Shown: one piece after another, positions 17,341 through 25,781 of the stretch | Position numbering within the stretch: the first letter of the stretch is position 1 | Layout: every line of letters begins with the position of its first letter | From: CAZMUQ01 sp964569845 | Lineage (GTDB): Archaea > Thermoproteota > Bathyarchaeia > Hecatellales > Hecatellaceae | Assembly: GCA_964569845.1 (NCBI GenBank) | Contig: CAZMUQ010000006.1 | Span: 1-54,964, forward strand | Reading direction: 5' to 3' | DNA: 54,964 bases | Made by a program: the position numbers and the translations under genes | The notes under the pieces: generated by a model | Databases searched by the model: none | Told to the model about the DNA's origin: nothing | What the model saw: the letters and a program-made list of their open reading frames with translations, nothing else

Positions 17341-17775
17341 ATGGGTGTGATGGCTAAAGCTAGATTTAAGTCTCCTTGGATATTGCACTTTAACTGTGGA
17401 AGCTGTAATGGGTGCGATATAGAGGTTTTAGCATGTTTAACTCCAAGATTTGATGTTGAAAGATTTGGCATGCTTCATATGGGGAATCCTAAGCATGCTG
17501 ATATTTTACTTGTAACAGGGCCTGCTAACCGGAGAAATGCAAGGGTACTTAAAACTCTTTATGAGCAAACGCCAAACCCTAAGGTTGTTGTTGCTGTAGG
17601 TACATGTGCATGCTCAGGAGGTATGTTTCATAATTGTCCAAATGTGTTAGGTGGTGTTGATAAGGTTATTCCGGTTGATGTTTATGTTCCAGGCTGTGCT
17701 GCAAGACCTGAAGCTATTATAGATGGGGTAGTTTTAGCTTTACAAAAACTTGCGGAGAAAAGGGTGGAGGGTTGA
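17341..17775 (+). CDS. EchC/NuoB-like [NiFe] hydrogenase small subunit
   Basis: Carries the proximal [4Fe-4S] cluster next to the nickel site. The 144-residue protein shows CGSCNGCDIE (C22, C25), VGTCACSGG (C89) and PGCAARPEA (C119), the four ligand positions of group 4 small subunits. I moved the start to ATG 17341, because GGAGGTG at 17329-17335 gives correct spacing; the in-frame upstream extension lies inside the preceding gene. Short length without medial and distal clusters is normal for group 4 enzymes. Confidence 0.93.
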   Translation: MGVMAKARFKSPWILHFNCGSCNGCDIEVLACLTPRFDVERFGMLHMGNPKHADILLVTGPANRRNARVLKTLYEQTPNPKVVVAVGTCACSGGMFHNCPNVLGGVDKVIPVDVYVPGCAARPEAIIDGVVLALQKLAEKRVEG

Positions 17776-17778
17776 AAG

Positions 17779-19557
17779 TTGGCTACCCAAGTTGTTGATG
17801 TATTTGTAGATAAAGCTAATCTTATACCTAAAATCTATGAGCTTGCTGCATCTAAAGCTAGATTTATAACTATAACATGCAAAGATGTAGGTGACTTTTT
17901 TGAGGTTATATACCATTTTGAAGAAGATTTGAAGGTTATAAATGTTAGGATTAAAATTGGGAAAAATGAGGTTTTGCCAAGCATAACTACTGTTTATCCC
18001 TGCGCGTTTCTTGCTGAAAATGAGATAAAAGATATGTTTAACCTGAACATTGTAGGTTTAAACCCTGACCTTGGAGGAAAACTTTTAAAAACTGCTGAAG
18101 CAACTCAAACAACTCTTCTAAAACCTGCTGTAGGTGTTCAACCACCAAAGTTTAGGGTAAAAGCAAGATGTGCTCAACAATGTCCCGCTGGTATAGATGT
18201 TCCAAGGTATGTTAGACTCATCAGCCAGGAAAAATATATGGAAGCTTTCCAAACAATTCTTGAAAAAGCACCTTTCCCAGCTATTCTTGGGAGAGTTTGT
18301 TTTGCTCCTTGTGAGGAGGGTTGTAGGCAAGCTAAAAATGGTCAACCCATATCTATAAGGTTGCTTAAGCGATTTGTAGCTGATTATGTTGGTATTAAAA
18401 AGCTTAATATTAAAAAATCTAAGTCTACTGGTAAAAAAATTGCTATTGTTGGTGCAGGTCCTGCAGGTTTAACAGCAGCCTACTATCTTGGTCTTTTAGG
18501 TCATGAAGTTACCGTTTTTGATGAGCTTCCTAAACCTGGAGGAGCAATGTTTGCCTACATACCTGAATATAGACTTCCTAAAAAGATTTTGGAAGCTGAG
18601 GTTAATGCTAGAATGGAGGAAGCTGAAGTTGAACTTAAACTTAAAAGGAAGATTGAGAATTTAGATACCTTTCTGGATGAAGGTTATGATGCTGTTTTCA
18701 TAGCTACAGGTGCTCATCAGGATGTTAGGCTTGGCATTGAAGGTGAGGAGCATCCGAAAGTTTTAAACTGTCTTCAACTTTTAAGGGAAGTTAATGTTCA
18801 TGGTAAGAAGCCTAAGTTAGGTGAGAAGGTTGTAGTTATTGGTGGAGGAAATAGTGCTATGGATGCTGCAAGAGTTTCTTTAAGGCTTGGAGCTAAAGAT
18901 GTAACAGTATTTTATAGGAGAACTAGGAAGGAAATGCCTGCCTCACCAAGAGAGGTTGAGGAAGCTGAAGCTGAGGGTGTTAAGTTTGAGTTTCTTGTTG
19001 CTCCAAGTAAAGTTTTAGGTGGAAGTTCCCCTGTAAAAATGGAGTTTATAAGGATGAAGCTTGGTGCTCCTGATGCTTCAGGTAGACCTAGACCTGAACC
19101 TATACCTGGAAGCGAGTTTACTGTTGAAGCTGACACTTTTATTAAGGCTATAGGTCAGGTTGCAACAGCACCTAAAACTTCTAAGCTTAAGCTAGATAGA
19201 CGTGGACAAATAGAAGTTAACCCTGAAACGCTGGAAACAAATATACGTGGAGTTTTTGCTGGTGGTGATGTTGTAACAGGGCCAGCCTCAGTTACTGAGG
19301 CTATTGGTGCTGGATGGAAGGCTGCTAACATTATAGATAGGTTTTTAGGTGGAAGAGGACTTAAAGAATATGAGCTTGCTGAAGAGCTTATTCCAAGAAT
19401 TGATGTTAAAGAAGTTTTAGAGTTAAGTAAGGTTCCTGTTAAACTTCTCCCAGTAGAGGAGAGGATTAAAAGTTTTGATGAAGTTGAGCTAGGCTACAGC
19501 ATTGATGAAGCTGTTAGAGAGGCTAAAAGATGTTGGAGGTGTGATTGGTATGAGTGA
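17779..19557 (+). CDS. Fusion of NuoC/EchD-like subunit with GltD/NfnB-type NAD(P)H oxidoreductase
   Basis: An unusual two-part protein of 592 residues. Residues 1 to about 115 match the NuoC/EchD assembly subunit, with AENEIKDMFNLNIVGLNPDL as the family signature. From about 125 on it is a glutamate-synthase-small-chain/NfnB-like enzyme: CxxxCP (C131, C135) and GRVCFAPCEEGC (C174, C178, C182) for Fe-S clusters, FAD loop GAGPAG (225-230), NAD(P)H loop GGGNSA (355-360) with an RR pair after it (380-381), and FAGGDV (493-498) closing the FAD site. C585 and C588 end the protein. TTG 17779 is the start, after GGAGG. The large-subunit gene overlaps by 8 bases. It gives the hydrogenase its own NAD(P)H site. 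Confidence 0.92.
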   Translation: MATQVVDVFVDKANLIPKIYELAASKARFITITCKDVGDFFEVIYHFEEDLKVINVRIKIGKNEVLPSITTVYPCAFLAENEIKDMFNLNIVGLNPDLGGKLLKTAEATQTTLLKPAVGVQPPKFRVKARCAQQCPAGIDVPRYVRLISQEKYMEAFQTILEKAPFPAILGRVCFAPCEEGCRQAKNGQPISIRLLKRFVADYVGIKKLNIKKSKSTGKKIAIVGAGPAGLTAAYYLGLLGHEVTVFDELPKPGGAMFAYIPEYRLPKKILEAEVNARMEEAEVELKLKRKIENLDTFLDEGYDAVFIATGAHQDVRLGIEGEEHPKVLNCLQLLREVNVHGKKPKLGEKVVVIGGGNSAMDAARVSLRLGAKDVTVFYRRTRKEMPASPREVEEAEAEGVKFEFLVAPSKVLGGSSPVKMEFIRMKLGAPDASGRPRPEPIPGSEFTVEADTFIKAIGQVATAPKTSKLKLDRRGQIEVNPETLETNIRGVFAGGDVVTGPASVTEAIGAGWKAANIIDRFLGGRGLKEYELAEELIPRIDVKEVLELSKVPVKLLPVEERIKSFDEVELGYSIDEAVREAKRCWRCDWYE

Positions 19558-20677
19558 AGGTAAAACCACACGAAAATATACAATCTTCCCCTTTGGCCCT
19601 CAACATCCAGTTTTACCTGAACCTATCCAACTCAGGTTTATGGTTGATGAGGAAAAGATTGTTGATGCAAGTGTAAATGTAGGCTATGTTCATCGTGGTA
19701 TTGAAAGGGCCTGTGAGCTTAATGATTATCAGCGAAATGTATACCTGTGTGAAAGGGTTTGCGGGATATGCAACTTTATGCATGCTTTATGCTACTGTAT
19801 GGCTTTAGAAAAGCTTGTAGATGTTGAAGTTCCTGAAAGAGCTCAATATTTAAGGGTTATATGGGCTGAACTTAATAGGCTTGAAAGCCACCTTTTATGG
19901 CTGGGTCTCCTAGCTGATGCTATGGGGTTTGAAAGCCTCTTTATGCAGTTTTGGAGAGACCGAGAAATTGTAATGGACCTTCAAGAGCGTACTGGTGGAA
20001 ATAGAGTTATAATTTCAACATGCGTAGTTGGAGGAGTTAGAAGAGATATTTCAGGTCAACTGGCCGAACATTTCAAGGAAAGTATGCTGGAGCTTAAAAG
20101 AAGAATGGATAAACTTGCTCCAGTAATTCTTAAGGATTCTGCATTTAAAAAGCGGACAGTAGGTAAAGGTTTCCTATCTTATGATGATGCTTTAAAACTT
20201 GGAGCAGTTGGCCCAACAGCACGTGGAAGTGGTGTGGCTAAAGATATTAGGCTTGAAGGATACCAAGCATACAAGCATCTTAAATTTGAACCTGTAGTAG
20301 AGAAGGATGGCGATGTTTATGCACGAACACTTGTAAGGTTTTATGAAGTATATCAAGCTATAGACTTGATTCTTGAAGCATTTAAAATTATGCCTGAAGG
20401 TAAAATTGCAGTTAAACCTGCAAAATGGCCTGAAGGTGAAGCTGTAGCTAGGGTTGAGCAGCCTAGAGGTGAGCTTTTCTACTATGTGAAGGGAAACGGG
20501 ACAAATAGACTTGAAAGAGTTAAAATTCGAACTCCAACTCTTGCAAACATTCCCTCCTTACTTGCTATGCTTCCAGGATACGAAGTTGCAGATATCCCTG
20601 TAATAGTTTTATCCATAGATCCATGCATAGCCTGCACTGAACGCATAATCAATATTAGAAAGGATGGGAGGAGATAG
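19550..20677 (+). CDS. EchE-like group 4 [NiFe] hydrogenase large subunit
   Basis: Catalytic subunit, 375 residues. The N-terminal motif RVCGICNFMH gives C71 and C74; the C-terminal DPCIACTER gives C359 and C362, so all four nickel ligands are present. That separates it from NuoD, which has lost them. The C-terminus ends 13 residues after the last cysteine, without a long cleavable tail. I placed the start at ATG 19550: GGAGGTG at 19534-19540 precedes it and MSEGKTTRKYTIFPFGPQHP aligns with family starts. No maturation (hyp) genes are in the window. Confidence 0.94.
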   Translation: MSEGKTTRKYTIFPFGPQHPVLPEPIQLRFMVDEEKIVDASVNVGYVHRGIERACELNDYQRNVYLCERVCGICNFMHALCYCMALEKLVDVEVPERAQYLRVIWAELNRLESHLLWLGLLADAMGFESLFMQFWRDREIVMDLQERTGGNRVIISTCVVGGVRRDISGQLAEHFKESMLELKRRMDKLAPVILKDSAFKKRTVGKGFLSYDDALKLGAVGPTARGSGVAKDIRLEGYQAYKHLKFEPVVEKDGDVYARTLVRFYEVYQAIDLILEAFKIMPEGKIAVKPAKWPEGEAVARVEQPRGELFYYVKGNGTNRLERVKIRTPTLANIPSLLAMLPGYEVADIPVIVLSIDPCIACTERIINIRKDGRR

Positions 20678-20679
20678 AA

Positions 20680-21018
20680 ATGGTTCGTATGCTTCCAAAT
20701 ATATTAAAAAATCTTTTCTCTAAGCCTGCAACAGTTAAACACCCCTTCATTAAGCGAGAACCCTTCCCTGAGCATAGAGGGCGGATAATAGTTTTTGACA
20801 TGGAAAAATGCGATTTATGTCAGGATTGTGAACGTTTATGCCCCCCTGCAGCTATAAAAGTTGACCCTGAAGCTAAAACTATAACCTACGACCCCTATAA
20901 GTGCATATACTGTCATGTCTGTGTTGAAAATTGTCTTCAAAGAGCAATAAAAGCTGAACCAGCCTACCAACCTCCAGCCTACCAGAAGCAACTAGTCTAC
21001 CATAAACCTGAAAAATAA
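20680..21018 (+). CDS. EchF/NuoI-like 2x[4Fe-4S] subunit
   Basis: Polyferredoxin subunit of 112 residues that passes electrons between ferredoxin (or the diaphorase) and the small subunit. Two [4Fe-4S] motifs are clear: C44/47/50/54 and C75/78/81/85. ATG 20680 follows the large-subunit stop by 2 bases, with GGGAGGAG just before. This is the last gene of the cluster; a 360-base gap follows. Confidence 0.92.
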   Translation: MVRMLPNILKNLFSKPATVKHPFIKREPFPEHRGRIIVFDMEKCDLCQDCERLCPPAAIKVDPEAKTITYDPYKCIYCHVCVENCLQRAIKAEPAYQPPAYQKQLVYHKPEK

Positions 21019-21381
21019 GTTAAAATTATAATTTTCTACTATTTACTTGGCTAACTTTTTAGCTGTTTATGTTTCATAGTTAAAGTTAAACCTAGTTTTA
21101 TTTACTGATGTTCCAGTAGATTTTAGCAACCTACTAATTTAGTTTGCAGGTTGCAAGAAACTTACTTTTGTATTTTATACCCTAGAATCCCATGTTATTC
21201 CCAATCAAAACTTATTTTTTCTATGCATACTCTTTACTTCTTTAATAATCGCCAGGATACTACTAGAATAAGCTTATAAGCTGGATTTTCATGTGTATTT
21301 TTTAGGTATATATCATAGGTTATTGAAGCGCCTTAACAGAGTTAAATTTAGCTTCTAAAGCCTAATTTTGGAGGGTTTTCT
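21019..21381. other. Intergenic stretch after the hydrogenase cluster
   Basis: About 360 bases without a gene. A weak hairpin, GCAACCT (21126-21132) with AGGTTGC (21148-21154), and a TATA-like GGTATATATC near 21303-21312 are the only features I see. The latter could be the promoter of the nucleotidyltransferase gene. Confidence 0.35.
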
Positions 21382-22029
21382 TTGAAGGCTATAATCTTGG
21401 CTGGAGGATTAGGGCTTAGGCTAAGACCCTTAACTGAAAAGGTTCCTAAGGTTCTTGTGCAGTATAAAGGGAAGCCTCTGGCTCAACATCAGGTTGAATA
21501 TCTAGCAAGTTATGATGTTAGGGATATTGTTTTTGCTTGCGGTTACCGCTGGGAGAAGATTAAGGAGTTTTTTGGTGACGGTTCAAGGTTTGATGTGAAT
21601 ATTCATTATTCTGTTGAGGAGGATAAGCTTGGAACTGGTGGTGCAATAAAAAAGGCGATGGAAAATTTTCCCTCTGAGGAGTATCTGATTTTAAATGGTG
21701 ATATTGTTACAAACCTAGATTTAAATGATTTTATAAGTTTTCATAGGAAAAGAGGATTTGAAGTTACAATGCTTCTTGTACCACTCCAAAGTCCTTATGG
21801 TATTGTTGAAGTTTCAGATGATGGTGTAGTTACAGGGTTTAGAGAGAAGCCAAAACTACCTCACTGGATAAATGGAGGAATATACCTGGTTAATAACTCT
21901 GTTATTGGCAAGCTTCCGGATAAGGGTGACATAGAAAAAGAAACCTTTCCAAAAATCAGGATAAACGGATACAGGTTTAATGGATATTGGAAAGCAATAG
22001 ATACTATGAAGGATTTATCAGAAGATTAG
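21382..22029 (+). CDS. Sugar-phosphate nucleotidyltransferase
   Basis: Makes an NDP-sugar from a sugar-1-phosphate and an NTP. The signature GGLGLRLRPLTEKVPKVL (residues 8-25) and the metal site LNGDIVTNL fit the RmlA/GlmU/ManC-like superfamily. At 215 residues it is only the catalytic domain, without the beta-helix tail of longer archaeal members, like short mannose-1-phosphate guanylyltransferase-type proteins. Start TTG 21382 lies after GGAGGG (21370-21375). It could supply donors for the glycosyltransferases earlier in the window. Sugar and base are not predictable. Confidence 0.85.
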   Translation: MKAIILAGGLGLRLRPLTEKVPKVLVQYKGKPLAQHQVEYLASYDVRDIVFACGYRWEKIKEFFGDGSRFDVNIHYSVEEDKLGTGGAIKKAMENFPSEEYLILNGDIVTNLDLNDFISFHRKRGFEVTMLLVPLQSPYGIVEVSDDGVVTGFREKPKLPHWINGGIYLVNNSVIGKLPDKGDIEKETFPKIRINGYRFNGYWKAIDTMKDLSED

Positions 22030-22039
22030 GATTAAAGCA

Positions 22040-22591
22040 TTATTTAGCTAACATTATATTAGTAGCCTTTACTAAGGCTTTAACATTATCCCCCAATTTT
22101 AACTCTAAATCTTCGATTGCTTCCTTTGTAAGGATTGCTGTTAATATTGTGGGAGTTTTAACCTTAACCTTAACAACTACTAATCCTCCAACATCTTTAA
22201 CATCTTCAACAATACAACTAATCTTATTTCTTGCACTTAGTTTTAAATCCTCAATACTATGCCATGATGCCTCCTCAACTGTTTTTGTAAATTTACTTTC
22301 TATCCTCCTAAATTCTCTTAAAAGCTTTATACCCTCTTCTGTTAGCTTTGCTTTTCCTCCCCCTGCTCCACCACGGTAAGTTTTAACAATGTTTTTTCCT
22401 GTTATTTTCTCAATTCTTGAAATATAATCCCAAACATATTTATACGACATATTAAGCTTCTCTGCAGCCTTACTTATGGAACCATATTTCTTTATAGCTT
22501 CTAAAATAGCAGCTCCTCCTTTACCTAGAATAGGGCCTTTTTTTCCTTCCAGCCAAATCTTAAAATTTATAAGTTTACTATCCTTACCCAT
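22040..22591 (-). CDS. modE: ModE-family molybdate/tungstate-responsive regulator
   Basis: DNA-binding sensor of molybdate or tungstate, 183 residues. The N-terminal winged helix has GSISKAAEKLNMSYKYVWDYI (about 35-55) and the wing RGGAGGGKAKLTEEG, as in ModE. The C-terminal 65 residues form one Mop/TOBE oxyanion domain (LSARNKISCIV onward); the E. coli protein has two. It is transcribed away from the wtpABC operon, and a ModE-like operator lies in the 102-base gap between them. It probably represses the transporter when tungstate is plentiful, and perhaps itself. Confidence 0.9.
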   Translation of the reverse strand: MGKDSKLINFKIWLEGKKGPILGKGGAAILEAIKKYGSISKAAEKLNMSYKYVWDYISRIEKITGKNIVKTYRGGAGGGKAKLTEEGIKLLREFRRIESKFTKTVEEASWHSIEDLKLSARNKISCIVEDVKDVGGLVVVKVKVKTPTILTAILTKEAIEDLELKLGDNVKALVKATNIMLAK

Positions 22592-22650
22592 ATTTTCACA
22601 TGAAAAATTTATCTAAAAGTAAAGTTTACATTCCAAGTATTTTAGGTTTT

Positions 22651-22660
22651 AAATTTAAAT
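22651..22660 (+). promoter_or_regulatory. TATA box of wtpABC
   Basis: AAATTTAAAT lies about 27 bases before the expected transcription start near 22682. The operator 22663-22686 sits between this box and the start codon, so the mRNA would be nearly leaderless. Confidence 0.5.
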
Positions 22661-22662
22661 AT

Positions 22663-22686
22663 CGATATGTACAACCATATATAACG
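22663..22686 (+). promoter_or_regulatory. ModE-like operator in front of wtpA
   Basis: The half-sites CGATATGTA (22663-22671) and TATATAACG (22678-22686) form an imperfect inverted repeat with a 6-base spacer. The right half is identical to the E. coli ModE half-site, and the left matches it at 7 of 9 positions. It overlaps the predicted start of transcription and lies next to a modE gene, which fits repression. Confidence 0.75.
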
Positions 22687-22693
22687 GTAGCCT

Positions 22694-23731
22694 ATGGTAA
22701 AGGTTTGGAATACTATTTTGTTTTTAACATTTCTGGTAGTTATAATAGTAGTAGGTGTTTACTTAATTTTACCTCCTAGCGAAAACCTTACTCTTCGAGT
22801 TTTTCATGCAGGTTCACTTACAATTCCATTAAATAAGGTTAAAAACATTTTTGAAGCTAAGTACCCTAATGTTAAAGTTTTACTAGAACCTAGTGGTAGT
22901 GTTGAAGCAATTAGAAAAGTTGTAGATTACGGTAAATCTGCTGATGTTGTAGCTGTGGCAGATTACAAGTTAATAGAAAATTTAATGTATCCAAATTACA
23001 CAAATTTTTACATAAAATTCGCGGTAAATAACCTAGTATTAGCTTACACTAATAAAAGTAGGTATGCAGAGGAAATTTCGAAGGAAAACTGGTATACTAT
23101 TCTTAGTAGGAAAGATGTAAGATTTGGTTTTTCAGATCCAAATAAAGATCCTTGTGGTTATAGATCCCTAGTAGCTTTAGCTTTAGCTCAAATTTATTAT
23201 GAGAAACCAAGCTTATTTAAGTGCTTAATAGAGGATTATACAAATATTAGGCTAGAAGTTGAAGGACAAAACTGCACCATAATTGTGCCTGAAAAATTAA
23301 GTGTGAAGGGAAGTAAAGTTGTTATAAGAGCAAAATCTGTTGACTTATTAGCGTTAGTTGAAAGCGGAATAATAGATTATGCTTTTGAATATAAAAGTGT
23401 AGCTGTACAGCATAAGCTAAATTTTGTTGAATTTCCACCACAAATAAACTTAGGTTCACCAGAGTATGAGAAATTTTATAGTAAAGTTCAGGTAAAGTTG
23501 CTTGCAGGCTCTAAAAATGAGCAAATTATAGTTGCATCCCCAATAGTTTATGGTATAACTATACCTAAGAATGCTAAAAATCCAGAGCTTGGGGTAAAAT
23601 TTGTTACAATAGTTTTAGGGGTTAAAGGTAAAAGCATCTTTAAAGATTCTGGACAACCTCCAATTCTAAAACCTCTAGGATATGGTAAAATCCCTAAACC
23701 TCTTCTACCGTATGTTAAGCTAGAGGAATAA
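22694..23731 (+). CDS. wtpA: Tungstate/molybdate-binding protein WtpA
   Basis: Extracellular binding protein that captures tungstate or molybdate for the ABC importer. The 345-residue protein has an N-terminal membrane anchor (about 7-26) and then the binding domain. VFHAGSLTIPL (about 38-48), EPSGSVEAIRKV and the region SDPNKDPCGYRS are conserved in WtpA/ModA of archaea and help form the oxyanion pocket. ATG 22694 is only about 10 bases after the predicted transcription start, so the mRNA is probably leaderless. The stop overlaps the permease ATG by one base. Confidence 0.93.
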   Translation: MVKVWNTILFLTFLVVIIVVGVYLILPPSENLTLRVFHAGSLTIPLNKVKNIFEAKYPNVKVLLEPSGSVEAIRKVVDYGKSADVVAVADYKLIENLMYPNYTNFYIKFAVNNLVLAYTNKSRYAEEISKENWYTILSRKDVRFGFSDPNKDPCGYRSLVALALAQIYYEKPSLFKCLIEDYTNIRLEVEGQNCTIIVPEKLSVKGSKVVIRAKSVDLLALVESGIIDYAFEYKSVAVQHKLNFVEFPPQINLGSPEYEKFYSKVQVKLLAGSKNEQIIVASPIVYGITIPKNAKNPELGVKFVTIVLGVKGKSIFKDSGQPPILKPLGYGKIPKPLLPYVKLEE

Positions 23732-24522
23732 TGAAAGTGGGAAAGTTGAGTGGAAAACATCCTCTTAAAATAACATTTTCCATTTTAGGTGCAATAATAA
23801 TACTTTTTTTAACTATACCTATTCTTACCCTTTACCTTCTTACTAAACCAGAAGGTTTTATTGGTGTTTTTTATGATGATGAAGCTGTTAAAGCTATAAT
23901 TCTAAGCATTCTTGCTGCAACAACATCAACAATCATTTGCTTAATTTTTGGAGTACCTTTAGCGTTTATTTTAGCTCGCTACAATTTTAAAGCAAAATCA
24001 CTCATAAACTCCATCATAGATCTTCCACTTGTTATTCCTCATAGTGTAGCTGGTATAGCTATTCTTAGCGCTTACCATTCACGCTCACCTTTAGGTTGGA
24101 TTTTTAGCAATTTTGGATTAATAATTGAGGATAGTTTTTGGGGTATAGTTGCAGCAATGGTTTTTGTAAGCATAACTATACTTATAAACTCAGCTAAAGA
24201 TGGTTTTTCCTTAGTAAATAGAGAGTATGAGTATGTTGCTAGAAGTTTAGGAGCAGGCTTAACAAGAATTTTTTTCACAATATATATTCCATTATCTTTT
24301 AAACCTATTCTTTCCGGGGTTATAATGTGTTGGGCTAGAGCTATGAGCGAAGTTGGAGCAATTCTTATAGTAGCATATTTCCCAAAAACTGCACCAGTAT
24401 TAATAGTTGAGCGTTTCCTTAATTATGGTTTAACAGCAGCAAGACCAATAGCTGCTGTACTGCTCTTAGTAAGTGTAACAATATTTATGGTTTTAAGGTT
24501 TATAGGTAGAGGTAAAAGATGA
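23731..24522 (+). CDS. wtpB: Tungstate/molybdate ABC transporter permease WtpB
   Basis: Membrane channel of the importer, 263 residues with about six helices. The EAA loop that docks to the ATPase is visible as EYEYVARSLGAGLTRIFFTIYIPLSFKPILSG. Start ATG 23731 overlaps the wtpA stop and its own end overlaps the ATPase gene, so the three are translated together. Confidence 0.93.
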   Translation: MKVGKLSGKHPLKITFSILGAIIILFLTIPILTLYLLTKPEGFIGVFYDDEAVKAIILSILAATTSTIICLIFGVPLAFILARYNFKAKSLINSIIDLPLVIPHSVAGIAILSAYHSRSPLGWIFSNFGLIIEDSFWGIVAAMVFVSITILINSAKDGFSLVNREYEYVARSLGAGLTRIFFTIYIPLSFKPILSGVIMCWARAMSEVGAILIVAYFPKTAPVLIVERFLNYGLTAARPIAAVLLLVSVTIFMVLRFIGRGKR

Positions 24523-25574
24523 TGCTTAAACTTGAAAATGTTAGTAAACATTGGGGAAACTTTACAATATCAAATGTATCCTTTACATGTAAAAGAGAAG
24601 AATACTTTGTTATTATGGGGCCTACTGGTGCAGGTAAAACTCTTCTACTTCAACTTATAGCTGGAATAGACCATCCCGATGAAGGGAGAATATTTATTGA
24701 TGATGTTGATGTTACGGATCTTCCATCGGAAAAACGTGAAATAGGTTATGTACCACAAAATTATGCTTTATTTCCTCATTTTAATGTTTATGAAAATATA
24801 GCGTATGGACTTAAAGCTAAAAAACTAGGTTACAGTGAAATTGATAAGAAGGTTAAAGATTTAACTCAGCAACTCAATATAGACCATCTTCTTAACCGTT
24901 ATCCAGCTACTTTAAGTGGTGGTGAACAGCAAAGGGTTGCCATTGCAAGAGCATTAATAATAAAACCAAAACTTCTCTTGCTTGATGAACCTCTGGGTGC
25001 CTTAGACCTCAAAACCCGTGAAGAGCTTAGGGATTATTTAAGGTTGGTTAACCGTAAATTTAAGGTTCCAGTTGTGCATGTTACTCATGACCTTACTGAG
25101 GCTTTAGCTTTAGCTGACCGTTTAGCTATAATGTTTAATGGTAGAATTCTTCAAATAGATACACCTGAAAAAGTTTTATCTCATCCTTCTAACCCAGTTA
25201 TTCCGAAACTTACAGGTGTATACAATATTTTTAGGGGTAAAGCTACACCGAAAAATGGTTTAAGTTTAGTTAAGATTGATAATTTAACTTTATGGGTTGT
25301 TGGTAAGTATAGCGGAGAAGTTATTGTTACAGTTAGACCTGAATCTATTCTTGTTTCAAATTCTCCAATATTTTCTAGTGGACGTAACACTTTAGAGGGA
25401 ATTTTAGAAAATATTGAAAATAAAGGTTTAGTTTATGCAGTTATAGTGAACATTTTAGGCAAAAAATTTACAGCGTACATAACTAAAGCTTCACTTGAAG
25501 AACTTAAACTAAAACCTAAAAGTAGAGTTTTTCTTACATTTAAGGCTTCAGAAGTGCACGTTATAGAAAGGTGA
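24519..25574 (+). CDS. wtpC: Tungstate/molybdate ABC transporter ATPase WtpC
   Basis: Drives uptake by ATP hydrolysis. It has Walker A GPTGAGKT (about 34-41), the Q-loop region VPQNYALFPHF, signature LSGGEQQRVAIARAL, Walker B LLLLDEPLGALD and the switch histidine in VVHVTHDLTEAL. The C-terminal 120 residues form a TOBE-type domain that in related ModC/WtpC proteins binds oxyanion and gives feedback inhibition. The first ATG (24519) and a second ATG (24522) are both possible starts. Confidence 0.93.
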   Translation: MMLKLENVSKHWGNFTISNVSFTCKREEYFVIMGPTGAGKTLLLQLIAGIDHPDEGRIFIDDVDVTDLPSEKREIGYVPQNYALFPHFNVYENIAYGLKAKKLGYSEIDKKVKDLTQQLNIDHLLNRYPATLSGGEQQRVAIARALIIKPKLLLLDEPLGALDLKTREELRDYLRLVNRKFKVPVVHVTHDLTEALALADRLAIMFNGRILQIDTPEKVLSHPSNPVIPKLTGVYNIFRGKATPKNGLSLVKIDNLTLWVVGKYSGEVIVTVRPESILVSNSPIFSSGRNTLEGILENIENKGLVYAVIVNILGKKFTAYITKASLEELKLKPKSRVFLTFKASEVHVIER

Positions 25575-25781
25575 ATGGTTAACCTAAATTTAAAGGCGTT
25601 ATTATCTTAATTCTATAAAAACTTACATTGTTTGCTCAATTATTTTTTCAAATTTTTTGTTTCAAGATAGCCTAATTTAACTAGTTTTTAGGCTTAAAAT
25701 CTATACTTCTAATGCTTCAATTATTAATAATTTTAAGGGCTTATTGGTTATATAGATTCATTTTATTTTGAGGGAGAATTA

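Noticed and set aside
19550..20677. Large subunit as a NuoD of complex I rather than a hydrogenase
   Set aside because: Both CxxC nickel motifs are intact and only one antiporter-like subunit accompanies it.
21987..22379. Open frame antisense to modE
   Set aside because: The opposite strand encodes a full ModE protein with recognisable domains; this frame is low-complexity and has no family features.
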